Shown: positions 51,501 through 59,829, numbered from the stretch's first letter. The stretch is 64,000 nucleotides of DNA from Chthonomonas sp. (GCA_016788115.1 JAEURR010000003.1:124001-188000), one strand, 5' to 3'. Notes: generated from the letters alone by a model not told the origin. Program-made: numbers and translations.

Positions 51501-52071
51501 GCCACTCGGCCAAGCCGACGTGCAACAACGTGAGAGCCAGTACCTGATGAGTGCGCTGTTCGTCGGGCTGCTGCTCGTCTACATGCTCCTTGCCTCGCTC
51601 TACGACAACCTGCTATCGCCGTTCATCATCCAGTTGGCGCAGCCGCAGGCACTCGTCGGTGCCCTGTTTGCGCTGGTGCTCACCGACAAGTCGCTCAACA
51701 TCGTCGGATTCATCGGCTTGATCGCGCTTGTGGGTCTGGTTGGTAAGAACGCCATCCTGCTCGTGGACTACACGAATACGCTCCGGAGCAGAGGTATGAA
51801 TCGGCACGATGCGATCGCGCAAGCCGGTCCGACCCGGCTGCGGCCCATTACGATGACAACCTTGGCAGTGCTGCTGGGCATGCTCCCGGTCGCACTTGCC
51901 ATCGGCCGCGGGTCTGAGTTCCGCGAGACCATTGGCATCACCATCATCGGAGGTATCGCACTTTCGACGCTCCTGACCCTGCTGGTCATCCCGTGCTCGT
52001 ACACGATCTTCGATGATCTTGGACAGCGACTTGCCAAGAAGCAGACTGAACCGGAGACGAGCGCAAGCTAA
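48508..52071 (+). CDS. RND family efflux pump with an extra hydrophobic insert
   Basis: A 1187-residue AcrB/MdtB-like inner-membrane pump; the usual length is about 1030-1050. It starts GLTKIAIERPVFILML, has the proton-relay pair in VGVLVDDAIVVLENIYRH and the second-half EPEFRET-like region RGSEFRETIGITIIGG. Residues about 553-680 carry four additional hydrophobic stretches (PMIMGGIVASVALCLVAMG, FAIWGTLFVFFFGLGP, SLVVALLIMGLAALI, NAIGFGLILALFPIGGFAYG) between the seventh helix and the second periplasmic loop, which resumes at FQFFPVADGGKVSATV. The substrate cannot be predicted. Confidence 0.92.
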   Translation: MGLTKIAIERPVFILMLMLLCIFGGFNAYFSMRKEENPDVSFGVATVTTIYPGAGPEEMNTLVSRKVEEAVAGISNLLEVTSNSQEGVSVVVLNFNVGTNMDTALSDIRAKVDGIVGELPRDAEKPTVSKFDFSAGAVLTLAVNSDTLNSQQLRDLMDQKVKDRFGQIPGVAAVTVTGGDIREIQVQLKRDRLLTYGIGITEVQRALAVASLNAPAGRMVGTDRETSVRVLGEFKKVADIENMVLSIQSPDRQGRATSVRLGDIATVRDAVAERRSFSRLNGSDAITIGILKARDGNAIEITKQARALLPKLKDEYGVTFVQTFASATRIEESLFDLNLTLIIGILLVAAIVYLFLHNVRGMIIVAIAIPVCLLATLMFYKLFGFTVNNLSMLALSLAVGVLVDDAIVVLENIYRHLKMGEGPVEAAINGRSEIGLAAIAITLADVVVFLPVGFMGGVVGQFFRPLGIGFAIAVMLSLFVSFTVTPMLASRWYRQGEDAEALGGKFARRFEQIFGRAEHSYRRSLEWSLNHRWFVFIMGWIALIGIIMFMFAGSAKKFSDIMPMIMGGIVASVALCLVAMGISYWSKRVQKFAIWGTLFVFFFGLGPLSIIGKMLPEGSGMKPMLTPPASLVVALLIMGLAALIANINRPLIRTRMVANAIGFGLILALFPIGGFAYGQWKQDQLFKFQFFPVADGGKVSATVQLPPGASLDATKKVVERIENIVMKHPDTRYVVSRVGQKGGGNSAADQGTNYAQVDITLNDKTALLDSVMFWVKHEGKLRTRRDTAVAADMLEAIGRVPGANVTVSASDASGFGAAIQMSFRSDDREKLLAAANKIKDRLAEGAVEGVINVDISSKGGKPEVQVVPDRPRLADAGLSVGEVSQALRALYEGNTDTRFRVLGQEYDIRLMMDLGDRNNPDLLGQVPIAFQQGNPIFVDSVTTRRDGTSVDKIERRDRQEEVKVTADLLPGKAAGTVQQQINDLIQKEKLMPDGVVLKPLGQADVQQRESQYLMSALFVGLLLVYMLLASLYDNLLSPFIIQLAQPQALVGALFALVLTDKSLNIVGFIGLIALVGLVGKNAILLVDYTNTLRSRGMNRHDAIAQAGPTRLRPITMTTLAVLLGMLPVALAIGRGSEFRETIGITIIGGIALSTLLTLLVIPCSYTIFDDLGQRLAKKQTEPETSAS

Positions 52072-53483
52072 TCTCGCCAACCGGGGTAGAGCGCGAGCGC
52101 GGCTGCCCCGTAGAGTCCCGCATGGGGACCGAACGGAGTCCTGGCGGCGTCCAGCTCAAGCCAGTCGCTGAGCCCGACGCCGCCGCAGACAACAATCGCC
52201 TCGGGATAGTAGATCGTGCGGACGATCTGTAGGGCCGTGTCGCATGCTGCCTGAGCGCGCTGACGCTGCTCGGCCGAGGGATTCGGGGTCAGAGCCGCCC
52301 CTCCGAGCGCGTCTTCGAAGGTCGATCCATCCGGGAGCGCGAGATCGTTCAGGCGCGGATAGCCACCCTGCGGCCCCATCAGAATCTTGCCTCGGTCCAC
52401 CACGCCGCATCCGACACCCGTTCCCAGGGCCAATGTCACGACACGTATGCCGGCAAAGTCGGCGTGGCAGGCGTGTCCCCATGCGGTGGCCAATCCATCG
52501 TTCAGCGCGACCACCTTGTGGTCCGGGAGCGCGGCTGCAAAGTTCGTTCCTACGTGGTTGGGGATGATCGGCTTCGCTTCAACGACTCGGGTGGTTCCAG
52601 GCGCGACGGTGCCACCGGTTCCGATGCCGATTCGCCGCACGTTCCATTTCTCGGCGACCTCGCGAATCCAGTGGGTGCGCGCATCGCGCTCCTGCGGCAG
52701 CTCGACCTTTTCGAGGTCGATCATCTGCCAGTTGGTATCAAATCGAGCGGCGCGCAACCACGTACCGCCTATGTCCACCGCCATCACCGATTCGTGCGGA
52801 TTGGCCGCCGCTGCCGAAAAGACTCGCGTCTGCTTGATCGGGTCGTTGAGTGCTCCCCCGACCACGACCGCACACGCACCCGCTCTGCGCGCGGCGGAGA
52901 CTTCCCAAGGCTGCGCATAACGACCTTCGGCGATGACCGGGATGTCGGTCCGAGCGCGAATCTCTCGCACCAGACTGATCGCTGGCCCGGGAGGAATCAT
53001 GCTGCTCTCCTCGGTATATCCCGCGAGCGTGGTGCCGATGAGGTCCACTCCGGCGCGGGCTGAAGCCATCGCCGAGGCGAGCGTGTCGCAATCGGCCATC
53101 GCGAGCCGCCCCGCCTCGTGGATGCGACGGACGAGGTCCGAAAGCTGGGCATCTCCGGGGCGGTAGCGCATGGTCCCATCGAGCGCGATCACCTCGCAGC
53201 CAGCTTCGATGAGCACGTCCACCTCGGCCAGGGTAGGGGTGATGTACACCCGGCTGTCGGCATACTCACGCTTGACCAGACCAATCGTAGGAACGCCTGC
53301 GGCTGACCGTATCAGCGCGATAGCTTCGAGCCCCTGCAATCGCAGGAAGCGCACCCCTTCTTGCACCGAAGCTTTGGCGAGTGGCAGGAGTGCGGCTGGC
53401 GGCTCCAAGGGGCCCGTGCTGGCCTGGACGCTGGCGATCAGCGGCGAGTCCGCAAGGATGGCCAGGAGTTCGGATCGTGTCAT
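52068..53483 (-). CDS. NanE-ROK fusion: ManNAc-6-P epimerase plus ROK-family sugar kinase
   Basis: A 471-residue fusion. Residues 1-225 are NanE-like TIM barrel (SPLIASVQASTGPLEPP, EVIALDGTMRYRPGD, PVIAEGRYAQPWEVSAA). Residues about 233-471 are a ROK kinase opening AVDIGGTWLRAARFD, with VALNDGLATAWGHA and LALGTGVGCGVV. The usual ROK zinc motif (C-x-C-G-x-x-G-C) is missing: the region reads GGYPRLNDLALPDG. NanK plus NanE would convert N-acetylmannosamine to GlcNAc-6-P in sialic acid or amino sugar use. The start at 53483 overlaps the deacetylase stop. Confidence 0.9.
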   Translation of the reverse strand: MTRSELLAILADSPLIASVQASTGPLEPPAALLPLAKASVQEGVRFLRLQGLEAIALIRSAAGVPTIGLVKREYADSRVYITPTLAEVDVLIEAGCEVIALDGTMRYRPGDAQLSDLVRRIHEAGRLAMADCDTLASAMASARAGVDLIGTTLAGYTEESSMIPPGPAISLVREIRARTDIPVIAEGRYAQPWEVSAARRAGACAVVVGGALNDPIKQTRVFSAAAANPHESVMAVDIGGTWLRAARFDTNWQMIDLEKVELPQERDARTHWIREVAEKWNVRRIGIGTGGTVAPGTTRVVEAKPIIPNHVGTNFAAALPDHKVVALNDGLATAWGHACHADFAGIRVVTLALGTGVGCGVVDRGKILMGPQGGYPRLNDLALPDGSTFEDALGGAALTPNPSAEQRQRAQAACDTALQIVRTIYYPEAIVVCGGVGLSDWLELDAARTPFGPHAGLYGAAALALYPGWRD

Positions 53484-54391
53484 GGCTGCACGAATGGTTT
53501 GGTCTTGCCCGATTTCAGTCGCGTCAACCAATCGTTGATGCCCAGCGGACCGTCATAGGCCCAGACGCGGGGCAAGTTCAGTAGCCTTCGCTTGGGGTCA
53601 TAGCAAGAGCGGGCCGGTCCACTCCCAGCGAGCACGACGGCTTCATAGTCCTTGAGCAGCGCGCGGTTCTTGGGGAATATCCCGTAGGGGAGCGCCAGGG
53701 TCCGGACCGTCAGCCCGTGCTGGCGAAGGAAGCCGTTGGTCTTATCAAAATCGGCCATGATCTCGGCGTCGGTCAGTTTGCTGAGATTGCTGTGGCGCCA
53801 GGTGTGCGCGGCGATCTCGCATCCCCATGCCTGCAACTGCTTCAGTTTGGGGATCCCCTGCTCCATCTTGCCGAACAGTCGATAGGGGTTCACGAAGAAG
53901 GTGGCGCGCGCTCGGAAGTCCGGGTACTGCCTCTCGAACCCCTTCATGATCCCAATCGCGCAATTGGGATCGAGCGAGCCGTCTTTGAGCGTGGCGTACT
54001 GCGTGGGGTCTGAGTCGTCGAACGTGATGACGACCGGCGAAGCTCCTGGCGGGATGTCGATCTTCTTGTCGATGTACTGGGCGAGCGTGATCGGTCGATA
54101 GCCCAAGCGATACAATCGCTCCAGATCCTTGCGGAAATTGGCGTACGAGCGATCGTACGGTCCGTCCGTTGGCAGGATGCGGTGGTACATCAGAATCGGG
54201 ATCACGCCCATCTTGTTGGCCTTTCGGCTGGTCACCCGCGCCGGTTCCGGCGGCTTCGGGGGAGGCGTGCTAGCGGCTCGCAGCGTGGTCGCGGTCACGA
54301 TTGCTGGCTCGACCGCCACGCGAGGGCTCGAAGAACAACCGACGAGGCAGACCGCAAGCATTGCTGCGGCGGTACATCGGCGCAGGTTCAT
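53480..54391 (-). CDS. Polysaccharide deacetylase lipoprotein
   Basis: A 303-residue CE4-type deacetylase with a lipoprotein signal (MNLRRCTAAAMLAVCLVGC). NodB motifs are VVITFDDSDPTQY (catalytic and metal Asp) and AAHTWRHSNLSKL (H-x3-H). The YHRILPTDGPYDRSYANF segment is characteristic of secreted CE4 proteins. It may remove acetyl groups from peptidoglycan or an exopolysaccharide. It overlaps the response regulator stop and the NanE-ROK start, so the three are coupled. Confidence 0.9.
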   Translation of the reverse strand: MNLRRCTAAAMLAVCLVGCSSSPRVAVEPAIVTATTLRAASTPPPKPPEPARVTSRKANKMGVIPILMYHRILPTDGPYDRSYANFRKDLERLYRLGYRPITLAQYIDKKIDIPPGASPVVITFDDSDPTQYATLKDGSLDPNCAIGIMKGFERQYPDFRARATFFVNPYRLFGKMEQGIPKLKQLQAWGCEIAAHTWRHSNLSKLTDAEIMADFDKTNGFLRQHGLTVRTLALPYGIFPKNRALLKDYEAVVLAGSGPARSCYDPKRRLLNLPRVWAYDGPLGINDWLTRLKSGKTKPFVQP

Positions 54392-54840
54392 TGCTTGCTG
54401 ACGGCTTTCGCAACGCGCTCCCACCGTTCGATGGTGCGCATATCTTGGCGTCGCCGCTCCAAGGCGTTCTCTACTTTCATCGCAAGCAACTCGTAAACGT
54501 CCACGCCGGGCATGTTCTTCTCGACGTAGTCAAATGCGCCGCGCCGCATGCACTCTACTGCGTTCGCAACGTTGCCGTACGCGGTCATGACCAGCACCTC
54601 GGCGAAGAGGTCGCGCTCAAACGCGGAATTCAGAACTCTCATGCCCGAGTCCGGAGTCTCGATGCTCATGTCGGTGATGATCACGTCGAAGGAGTGCTCA
54701 GCCTCGTTGAGCAGACGCATCCCTTCCTCGGCAGAGCTCGCCGCGGTGACGGTCAAGCCGGCGCGCTCAAGCCTTCGCTTGATGGAGCTTAGTACGGCAT
54801 CTTCGTCATCGATCACAAGTGCGGTGGGCATTGTGACCAA
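54388..54840 (-). CDS. Single-domain response regulator
   Basis: A 150-residue receiver domain: acidic pair in LVIDDEDAV, phosphoacceptor Asp57 in VIITDMSIETPDSG, conserved Thr in VMTAYG and Lys in DYVEKN. It has no DNA-binding output, only a C-terminal helical tail (ENALERRRQDMRTIERWERV) that could dimerise. The cognate kinase is not in the window. ATG at 54840 or 54831 could be the start. It lies 15 bases after dxs. Confidence 0.9.
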   Translation of the reverse strand: MVTMPTALVIDDEDAVLSSIKRRLERAGLTVTAASSAEEGMRLLNEAEHSFDVIITDMSIETPDSGMRVLNSAFERDLFAEVLVMTAYGNVANAVECMRRGAFDYVEKNMPGVDVYELLAMKVENALERRRQDMRTIERWERVAKAVSKQ

Positions 54841-54855
54841 GTATACCGACCGGGT

Positions 54856-56757
54856 CTAGCGCATTCGAACCTGATTTGCGATAACGCTTCGCACCGCGGC
54901 GACGATCGCGTCTGGGCCAATGCCCGCTTCGGCGCGAATCAGCGGTTGTGCGCCGTGCTCCACGAAGTGGTCCGGCAACGCTACGATCTTCGAGCGTATG
55001 TGCCCGAGGCCCAGCTCCTGCAGTCCATCGCGCACTTGCTGGCCGAACCCACCCGTGCGCACATTCTCTTCCGCGAGCACTAAGGATCCCGTCTTCTCAG
55101 CAAAGAAGGCGATCGTTTCCATGTCGATGGGCTTGGCAAACCGAGCGTTGATTACGTTGCACTCGATCCCTTCGGCTCGGAGTTGCTCCACCGCCTCCCA
55201 AGCGACGCTCACCATGCTCCCAAGCGCGGCGATGGTCACCTGAGCGTTCGCAGATTCGTGGACCACTTCGGCCTTGCCCAGGGTAATCGGCGTGCGCGCT
55301 TCCGGGAGACGATCGTCACTAGCTCCGCGCGGGTAGCGCACGGCCAGCGGGCCGTCCTGGTACCCGGCAGCGAATCGCGCCATCTCCTTCAACTCCGTCG
55401 TATCGCGCGGGGCCAGGACCACGATGCCGGGAATGTGCGTGAGGTAGCTGACGTCGAATGCACCGTGGTGCGTGGGGCCATCGTCGCCCACCAGCCCTGC
55501 GCGGTCCATGAAGAACCGGACCGGGAGGTGCTGGATGCACGCATCGTGCAGCACCTGGTCGTATCCGCGCTGTAAGAACGTGGAGTAGATCGCGCAGAAC
55601 GGCTTGATGCCGCCTGCAGCGAGCCCCGCCGAAAACGTAACTGCGTGCTGCTCGGCGATGCCGGTGTCGTAGTAACGATCCGGGAACATCTCCGCAAACG
55701 GATTGAGTCCCGTGCCATCGGGCATGGCCGCGGTGATCGCCACGACTGCCGGGTCGGCCTCGGCCAGTTCACACATTACTTCGCCGAAGGCTTGCGTATA
55801 CGTCACGGGCCCCGTACTGCGCGTCAGTTCGCAGTTCTTCGCATCAAACGGAGTGACGCCGTGCCACTTGCGAGCATCGTCCTCGGCGACCTTGTACCCC
55901 TTCCCCTTCACGGTGATCGCGTGGACGAAGATGGGGCCGCTCAGTTCGCGGACGTTCCGGAAGATCTCAAGGAGCGTGGGCAGATCGTGACCGTCAATGG
56001 GGCCGATGTACTCAAATCCCATCTCCTCGAAGATCGCGCCCGTAGGCTCAGGGGCGAAATAGTGGGTGATGCTGTGACGCAAACCAGAGGCCACGCGCTG
56101 CATCGGATTCGGCATGCGCTCGGCCACGGACTTTGCGCGCTGAGCCCAGTCCTGGATGAGCGGGCGCGAGCGGAGCCTCGTGAAGTGGGTCGTAAGAGCG
56201 CCGACATTGGGGGCAATCGACATGCGATTGTCGTTCAAAACGACCGCCAAGTCGGTGCGCATCTCCCCCGCGTGATTGAGTGCTTCCCAACTCATGCCGC
56301 TGCAGATCGCGGCGTCTCCGGCGACGGCAATCACGCGTTCATCGGTGCCCAGCCGGTCGCGCGCGGCAGCAAAACCGAGGGCCGCTGAGATCGCAGTGCC
56401 TGCATGTCCCGCGCCGAAGGCGTCGAGTTCGTGCTCTTCTCGCTTCAAGAACCCGGACAGCCCCTTGTGCTTGCGGAGGGTATCGAACCGGTCCATGCGG
56501 CCAGTGAGCATCTTGTGGGGGTAAGCTTGGTGGCCCGTGTCCCAAACCACTTTGTCGGGCGGAATCGAGTAAGCCGCGTACATGGCGACGGTCAACTCCA
56601 CCGTTCCCAAGTTCGAACTGAAGTGCCCCCCAGTTTTGCTCACCCTCTCGACAATGCACTGGCGAAGCTCGTCGGCCACCTGGCCGAGCTCTTTGTCACT
56701 TAGTTTGTGTAGGTCAGTGGGTTGAACAATCTGGGAAAGCAATTCATATGAGTTCAT
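54856..56757 (-). CDS. dxs: 1-deoxy-D-xylulose-5-phosphate synthase
   Basis: A 633-residue ThDP enzyme (EC 2.2.1.7), the first step of the MEP isoprenoid pathway. The ThDP/Mg motif is AVAGDAAICSGMSWEALNHA, where Dxs usually has GDGA/GDGS. Also visible are VWDTGHQAYPHKMLTGR, FEEMGFEYIGPIDGHDLP and the transketolase C-domain VLAEENVRTGGFGQQV. The length is standard. It is preceded by the GAF protein (32 bases) and followed by the response regulator, an unusual setting for dxs. Confidence 0.95.
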   Translation of the reverse strand: MNSYELLSQIVQPTDLHKLSDKELGQVADELRQCIVERVSKTGGHFSSNLGTVELTVAMYAAYSIPPDKVVWDTGHQAYPHKMLTGRMDRFDTLRKHKGLSGFLKREEHELDAFGAGHAGTAISAALGFAAARDRLGTDERVIAVAGDAAICSGMSWEALNHAGEMRTDLAVVLNDNRMSIAPNVGALTTHFTRLRSRPLIQDWAQRAKSVAERMPNPMQRVASGLRHSITHYFAPEPTGAIFEEMGFEYIGPIDGHDLPTLLEIFRNVRELSGPIFVHAITVKGKGYKVAEDDARKWHGVTPFDAKNCELTRSTGPVTYTQAFGEVMCELAEADPAVVAITAAMPDGTGLNPFAEMFPDRYYDTGIAEQHAVTFSAGLAAGGIKPFCAIYSTFLQRGYDQVLHDACIQHLPVRFFMDRAGLVGDDGPTHHGAFDVSYLTHIPGIVVLAPRDTTELKEMARFAAGYQDGPLAVRYPRGASDDRLPEARTPITLGKAEVVHESANAQVTIAALGSMVSVAWEAVEQLRAEGIECNVINARFAKPIDMETIAFFAEKTGSLVLAEENVRTGGFGQQVRDGLQELGLGHIRSKIVALPDHFVEHGAQPLIRAEAGIGPDAIVAAVRSVIANQVRMR

Positions 56758-56789
56758 AAAATGGGGCTCCGCTTACTAAGCTATACGGT

Positions 56790-57251
56790 TCAGACCGACG
56801 GAAACGGTGCAGCGGGTTCATCCCATCGTTGGGCGAGGAGTGCTGCCAGTTCCTCCAAGTGCGTTTCATCTTCAACGGTGAATCGGCCAACTTCGTGTCC
56901 GTCGATATCAATTTGGCCGAGGACCTCATCTCCGCGCCGGATGAGTACAACGATCTCGCTCCGTGTCTGGGTGCTACAGGCCAAGTAGTTCGAAAGGTTC
57001 CGGACGTCGTCGATGACCTGGTTCGCATTCTCGGCGACCGCAGTGCCGCAGACTCCGACCCCGACAGCGATGTGCGTGTGGTCCGTCTCGGCTCCAACGT
57101 AGGCGTCGAGGACCAAGGTGCCTGCTTCCAATCGGTAGATCCCGGACCAGTCGTAGCCCGCGAGCGCGTCGAGCATCTCCATGGCACGTTGACGAAGGGC
57201 TCGCCCGGAAAGATCGCTCGCACGCAGGACGTCCAAGTCGATCTTACTCAT
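56790..57251 (-). CDS. GAF-domain protein, free methionine-(R)-sulfoxide reductase-like
   Basis: A 153-residue single GAF domain resembling fRMsr (E. coli MsrC/YebR). GVCGTAVAENANQVIDDV and YLACSTQTRSEIVVLI carry the two cysteines equivalent to MsrC Cys94 and Cys118. The third, MsrC Cys84, is not conserved here (HIAVGVGVCG). Family members reduce free Met-R-sulfoxide. The D of the HIACD motif is Ser, so activity is not certain. The start overlaps the stop of the upstream gene by 8 bases (ATGAGTAA). Confidence 0.8.
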   Translation of the reverse strand: MSKIDLDVLRASDLSGRALRQRAMEMLDALAGYDWSGIYRLEAGTLVLDAYVGAETDHTHIAVGVGVCGTAVAENANQVIDDVRNLSNYLACSTQTRSEIVVLIRRGDEVLGQIDIDGHEVGRFTVEDETHLEELAALLAQRWDEPAAPFPSV

Positions 57252-58119
57252 GCTCTTCTCTCCAAGCCGCGAGGCAATCGGCTACTGTGGTGTGGTCGAG
57301 CGGAACGAGCTCCAACACCTTTGGGGTTTGCCCTGGAGTTGTGGGCGCGGTGGCCACGAGGAAACGAGCGCGCGCGGCACCGACGTGGTCTTCCACGTTG
57401 AGTCGCCCACGCTGGAAGTGCGTGGCGGCCAGACTCAGCAGAAACGCCTGGGCAAGCGGCACCAAGTCCGGCGGAACTGCCGAAAGCCGAATCTCGGGCA
57501 ACGCAAACTTGCTGATACCGCGGGTTTCGAGCACCAACATGCCGTCGCCGCTTGCGACCACGACCCCTACATGCTGATCGATGGCGAAGCCGTCCAGGAC
57601 CATTTCTTCGGGTAACTCGTACGACTCGCGAAGGGGATCGGCGATGACGCCCTGCGTTAGGAGCGCGGCGCGGTGGGCGCACTGCAAGGTGAACATCAAT
57701 GTTGGAACAACGGCTGCGTCGTGTGAATGCAGCGTCAACTGAATGAGACTCCACGTCGCCGCAAGACGGCTGCGCAGTTCGGGATCCAATCTCTGCGCGA
57801 ATTCCGAGCGCAAGAAGACATCCGGATCGAACCGGGCTTCGTCGCGGCTGAACACGGTCATGCGGAGCACGCTCTTGCGATCGCTGCTCGCCACGGCAAA
57901 GTGGCCACGACTGAGACTGACGTCAAGCGCAGACTTATCACCTACCTCGGGAACGATAAACCCGGGTACCGCACCTCCTTCACCTTTCGGGTTCACCAAT
58001 TGGCGCGGGGTCGGCAGTTGGGCCTGCGGCACCATGACCGTGAGGTAGTACCCCTTGCTCAGCCCGAACCCGGGGCCAGCCGGCCTCGAGAAGCGGAATA
58101 GGTCACCCAGGCGACTCAA
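57244..58119 (-). CDS. Unknown protein translationally coupled to the HTTM gene
   Basis: A 291-residue protein. The open frame extends much further upstream, but that part is the shadow of the HTTM gene. The TTG at 58119 is the best start: AGGAG lies 8 bases upstream and it overlaps the HTTM stop (TTGA). Visible segments are GYYLTVMVPQAQLPTPRQLV, FAVASSDRKSVLRM and EMVLDGFAIDQHVGVVVASG. No domain or membrane segment is recognised. It may be a partner of the HTTM protein. Confidence 0.75.
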   Translation of the reverse strand: MSRLGDLFRFSRPAGPGFGLSKGYYLTVMVPQAQLPTPRQLVNPKGEGGAVPGFIVPEVGDKSALDVSLSRGHFAVASSDRKSVLRMTVFSRDEARFDPDVFLRSEFAQRLDPELRSRLAATWSLIQLTLHSHDAAVVPTLMFTLQCAHRAALLTQGVIADPLRESYELPEEMVLDGFAIDQHVGVVVASGDGMLVLETRGISKFALPEIRLSAVPPDLVPLAQAFLLSLAATHFQRGRLNVEDHVGAARARFLVATAPTTPGQTPKVLELVPLDHTTVADCLAAWREEHE

Positions 58120-59060
58120 ATGGCTTGCTCCTGACCCATCCAACTCGGCACCCATCGAAGGAGCTTGTATCGCTCGCTCATGCGCCTGAGCCACCCGGCC
58201 ATCTCTTCTCCTTCGTAGAACGTCAAGTAGCCGCTCATCATCAGGAACGCAAAGAGAGGGATATTCAGTCGCCACTCGATACCTAGGTGCAGCAAAACTC
58301 CGCTCAGGAGCACCCACTTGCGCCATGGTCGCGAGAAAACAAGCGTCGCGAGCGCCACCTCCACGATCAGCGTGCCGTAAGTCAGGATTGCCATCATCGG
58401 TTGCTGATCGATGAACGCAGGGACGTTGAACCGGTGAAACTCGCTGATCTGCGGCGGATACCAAACGGCTGTGCCATCGTGCCATGTGTGTCCGTACGCC
58501 TTTGCCCATGCGGTCGTGAGGTAGACGAGCGCCCATTGGTACTGAAGCAACCGCTGCGGCCACAGAGAGATTGCGGGCAGTGGTGCCTCTGGGTTCTTGC
58601 GCAGGATGAGCATCCGATCGAGCGAGCAAGCCAGCCCGCTGGGTGCGATGGCCAAGTAAATGCACACCGACCGCATCAGCGTGTCGCCTCCGTGCAGAAT
58701 GTACGGGTTCCGGTGATGCAGCGTGACCATGCCAACCGCCAGGACAATCGTCGCAACTCGGCTAAACAGCCCGAGCGCGCTCAAGACACCGGCTACGATC
58801 ACCAGCATCATGAATGCCATCGTAATGCGCGAGTCGGTCACACTCGTCAGCGGTGAGAAGAACCAGTCACGCCCCTGCCAAACCTTGGCGAGCCCGGCGG
58901 GAACGTACCCATCCTCCGTAAACCATGCGCCGAAGTCGATGCTGATCATCAGCAGATTGATGGTCACCAGCGAGCAGAAGACCGCCCGAAAGAACCCCAA
59001 AGTCACGGGTGAGCCCCAGCCGAAGATCGCAGTGTTCAGATCAGAGAGCGCCTTCTTCAT
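58116..59060 (-). CDS. HTTM-domain membrane protein (vitamin K-dependent carboxylase-like)
   Basis: A 314-residue polytopic protein with about seven or eight membrane segments (GFFRAVFCSLVTINLLMI, MAFMMLVIVAGVLSALGLF, ATIVLAVGMVTL, and others). The motif LHHRNPYILHGGDTLMRSV is characteristic of HTTM domains, related to gamma-glutamyl carboxylase. The catalytic role of bacterial HTTM proteins is largely unknown. Both neighbours overlap it by 4 bases, so the trio is a tight unit. Confidence 0.88.
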   Translation of the reverse strand: MKKALSDLNTAIFGWGSPVTLGFFRAVFCSLVTINLLMISIDFGAWFTEDGYVPAGLAKVWQGRDWFFSPLTSVTDSRITMAFMMLVIVAGVLSALGLFSRVATIVLAVGMVTLHHRNPYILHGGDTLMRSVCIYLAIAPSGLACSLDRMLILRKNPEAPLPAISLWPQRLLQYQWALVYLTTAWAKAYGHTWHDGTAVWYPPQISEFHRFNVPAFIDQQPMMAILTYGTLIVEVALATLVFSRPWRKWVLLSGVLLHLGIEWRLNIPLFAFLMMSGYLTFYEGEEMAGWLRRMSERYKLLRWVPSWMGQEQAI

Positions 59061-59707
59061 GGCTTGGCCTCGGACCCCGTGAACTCGTAGCGATAGAACT
59101 TAAAGGTTTGAAATGGTCCGATGGGTTTGCCCGGTCCATTCAGCTTGCGAAAATGTCGCACGAGTGTGACCGACGCGATCGGCTGGTTGTACTCCGCCTT
59201 GGCCAGCTTTCCGAGTCTCTTGGCGATGCTGGGCCAAAGAACGGAATAGTCCTCGAGGTGTCCGCGCTCGATGAACTTGCGGTACCGCTCCTTCACGTAC
59301 CGCAAGGGGTACGACATTTGCGACATGCGGGGATAGGGATACGTGACCTTCTTGCCGTCCAGAAACTCGATCTCGGCGTCCACCCAAATGTCCATGCTCA
59401 TGGGATCGGGGGCGAACATGTCCCAGTACTGCCAAGTCCCCGAACCCAGCAAGTACTTCCGGACAAATGAATCGCGCCGAATGGTCGTGTCGTTCCAGAT
59501 TTGAAACCGAGTGACCAAGGACGGGGTCGGTGCGGTGGCTCGCTGACGGGGCGTGGAGTTCGGGTCAGTGAAAGCGGTGTATCGCTTGTCCGTGATGGGA
59601 ACGGACCACAAGGAGATGGCCACTACGTGGAATCCGAGGAGGACCTTGACGATCCAGTGCACGCGTCGTCCTGAAAAATCGTGCGAACTACTGGGTTCCT
59701 TACCCAT
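59057..59707 (-). CDS. Single-pass membrane protein, HTTM partner
   Basis: A 216-residue protein with one membrane helix near 20-40 (VKVLLGFHVVAISLWSV) and a likely extracytoplasmic domain. The segment SGTWQYWDMFAPDPMSMDIWV is the kind found in proteins encoded with HTTM genes. I chose the ATG at 59707 because it comes just before the basic segment and helix; the longer frame runs into the divergent promoter region. It is the first gene of the eight-gene minus-strand run. Confidence 0.82.
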   Translation of the reverse strand: MGKEPSSSHDFSGRRVHWIVKVLLGFHVVAISLWSVPITDKRYTAFTDPNSTPRQRATAPTPSLVTRFQIWNDTTIRRDSFVRKYLLGSGTWQYWDMFAPDPMSMDIWVDAEIEFLDGKKVTYPYPRMSQMSYPLRYVKERYRKFIERGHLEDYSVLWPSIAKRLGKLAKAEYNQPIASVTLVRHFRKLNGPGKPIGPFQTFKFYRYEFTGSEAKP

Positions 59708-59749
59708 GTCTACGAGTATGTCTGATTCGAGTGTGGGGTGGGTTTGGCT

Positions 59750-59777
59750 TTGATATTGCTGTAACTTGCCGTACACT
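59750..59777 (+). promoter_or_regulatory. Likely promoter of the metalloprotease gene
   Basis: TTGATA (59750-59755) and TACACT (59772-59777) with a 16-base spacer resemble a sigma-70 promoter. Transcription from about 59784 would leave a leader of roughly 45 bases before the ATG at 59830. Confidence 0.5.
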
Positions 59778-59829
59778 CTTTGAAATACTTTCCGTCGCTT
59801 CATGGGCGACCGGAGTGAAGATAGCTATC

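Noticed and set aside
49483-51528. 681-residue open frame on the minus strand inside the RND pump gene
   Set aside because: Its sequence is His/Asp/Glu-rich nonsense from reading the antisense of a membrane protein; the RND gene on the other strand is certain.
58155-58665. Upstream extension of the 57244-58119 gene to an earlier ATG
   Set aside because: The extension is read out of frame through the HTTM gene. The TTG with AGGAG at 58119 fits better.
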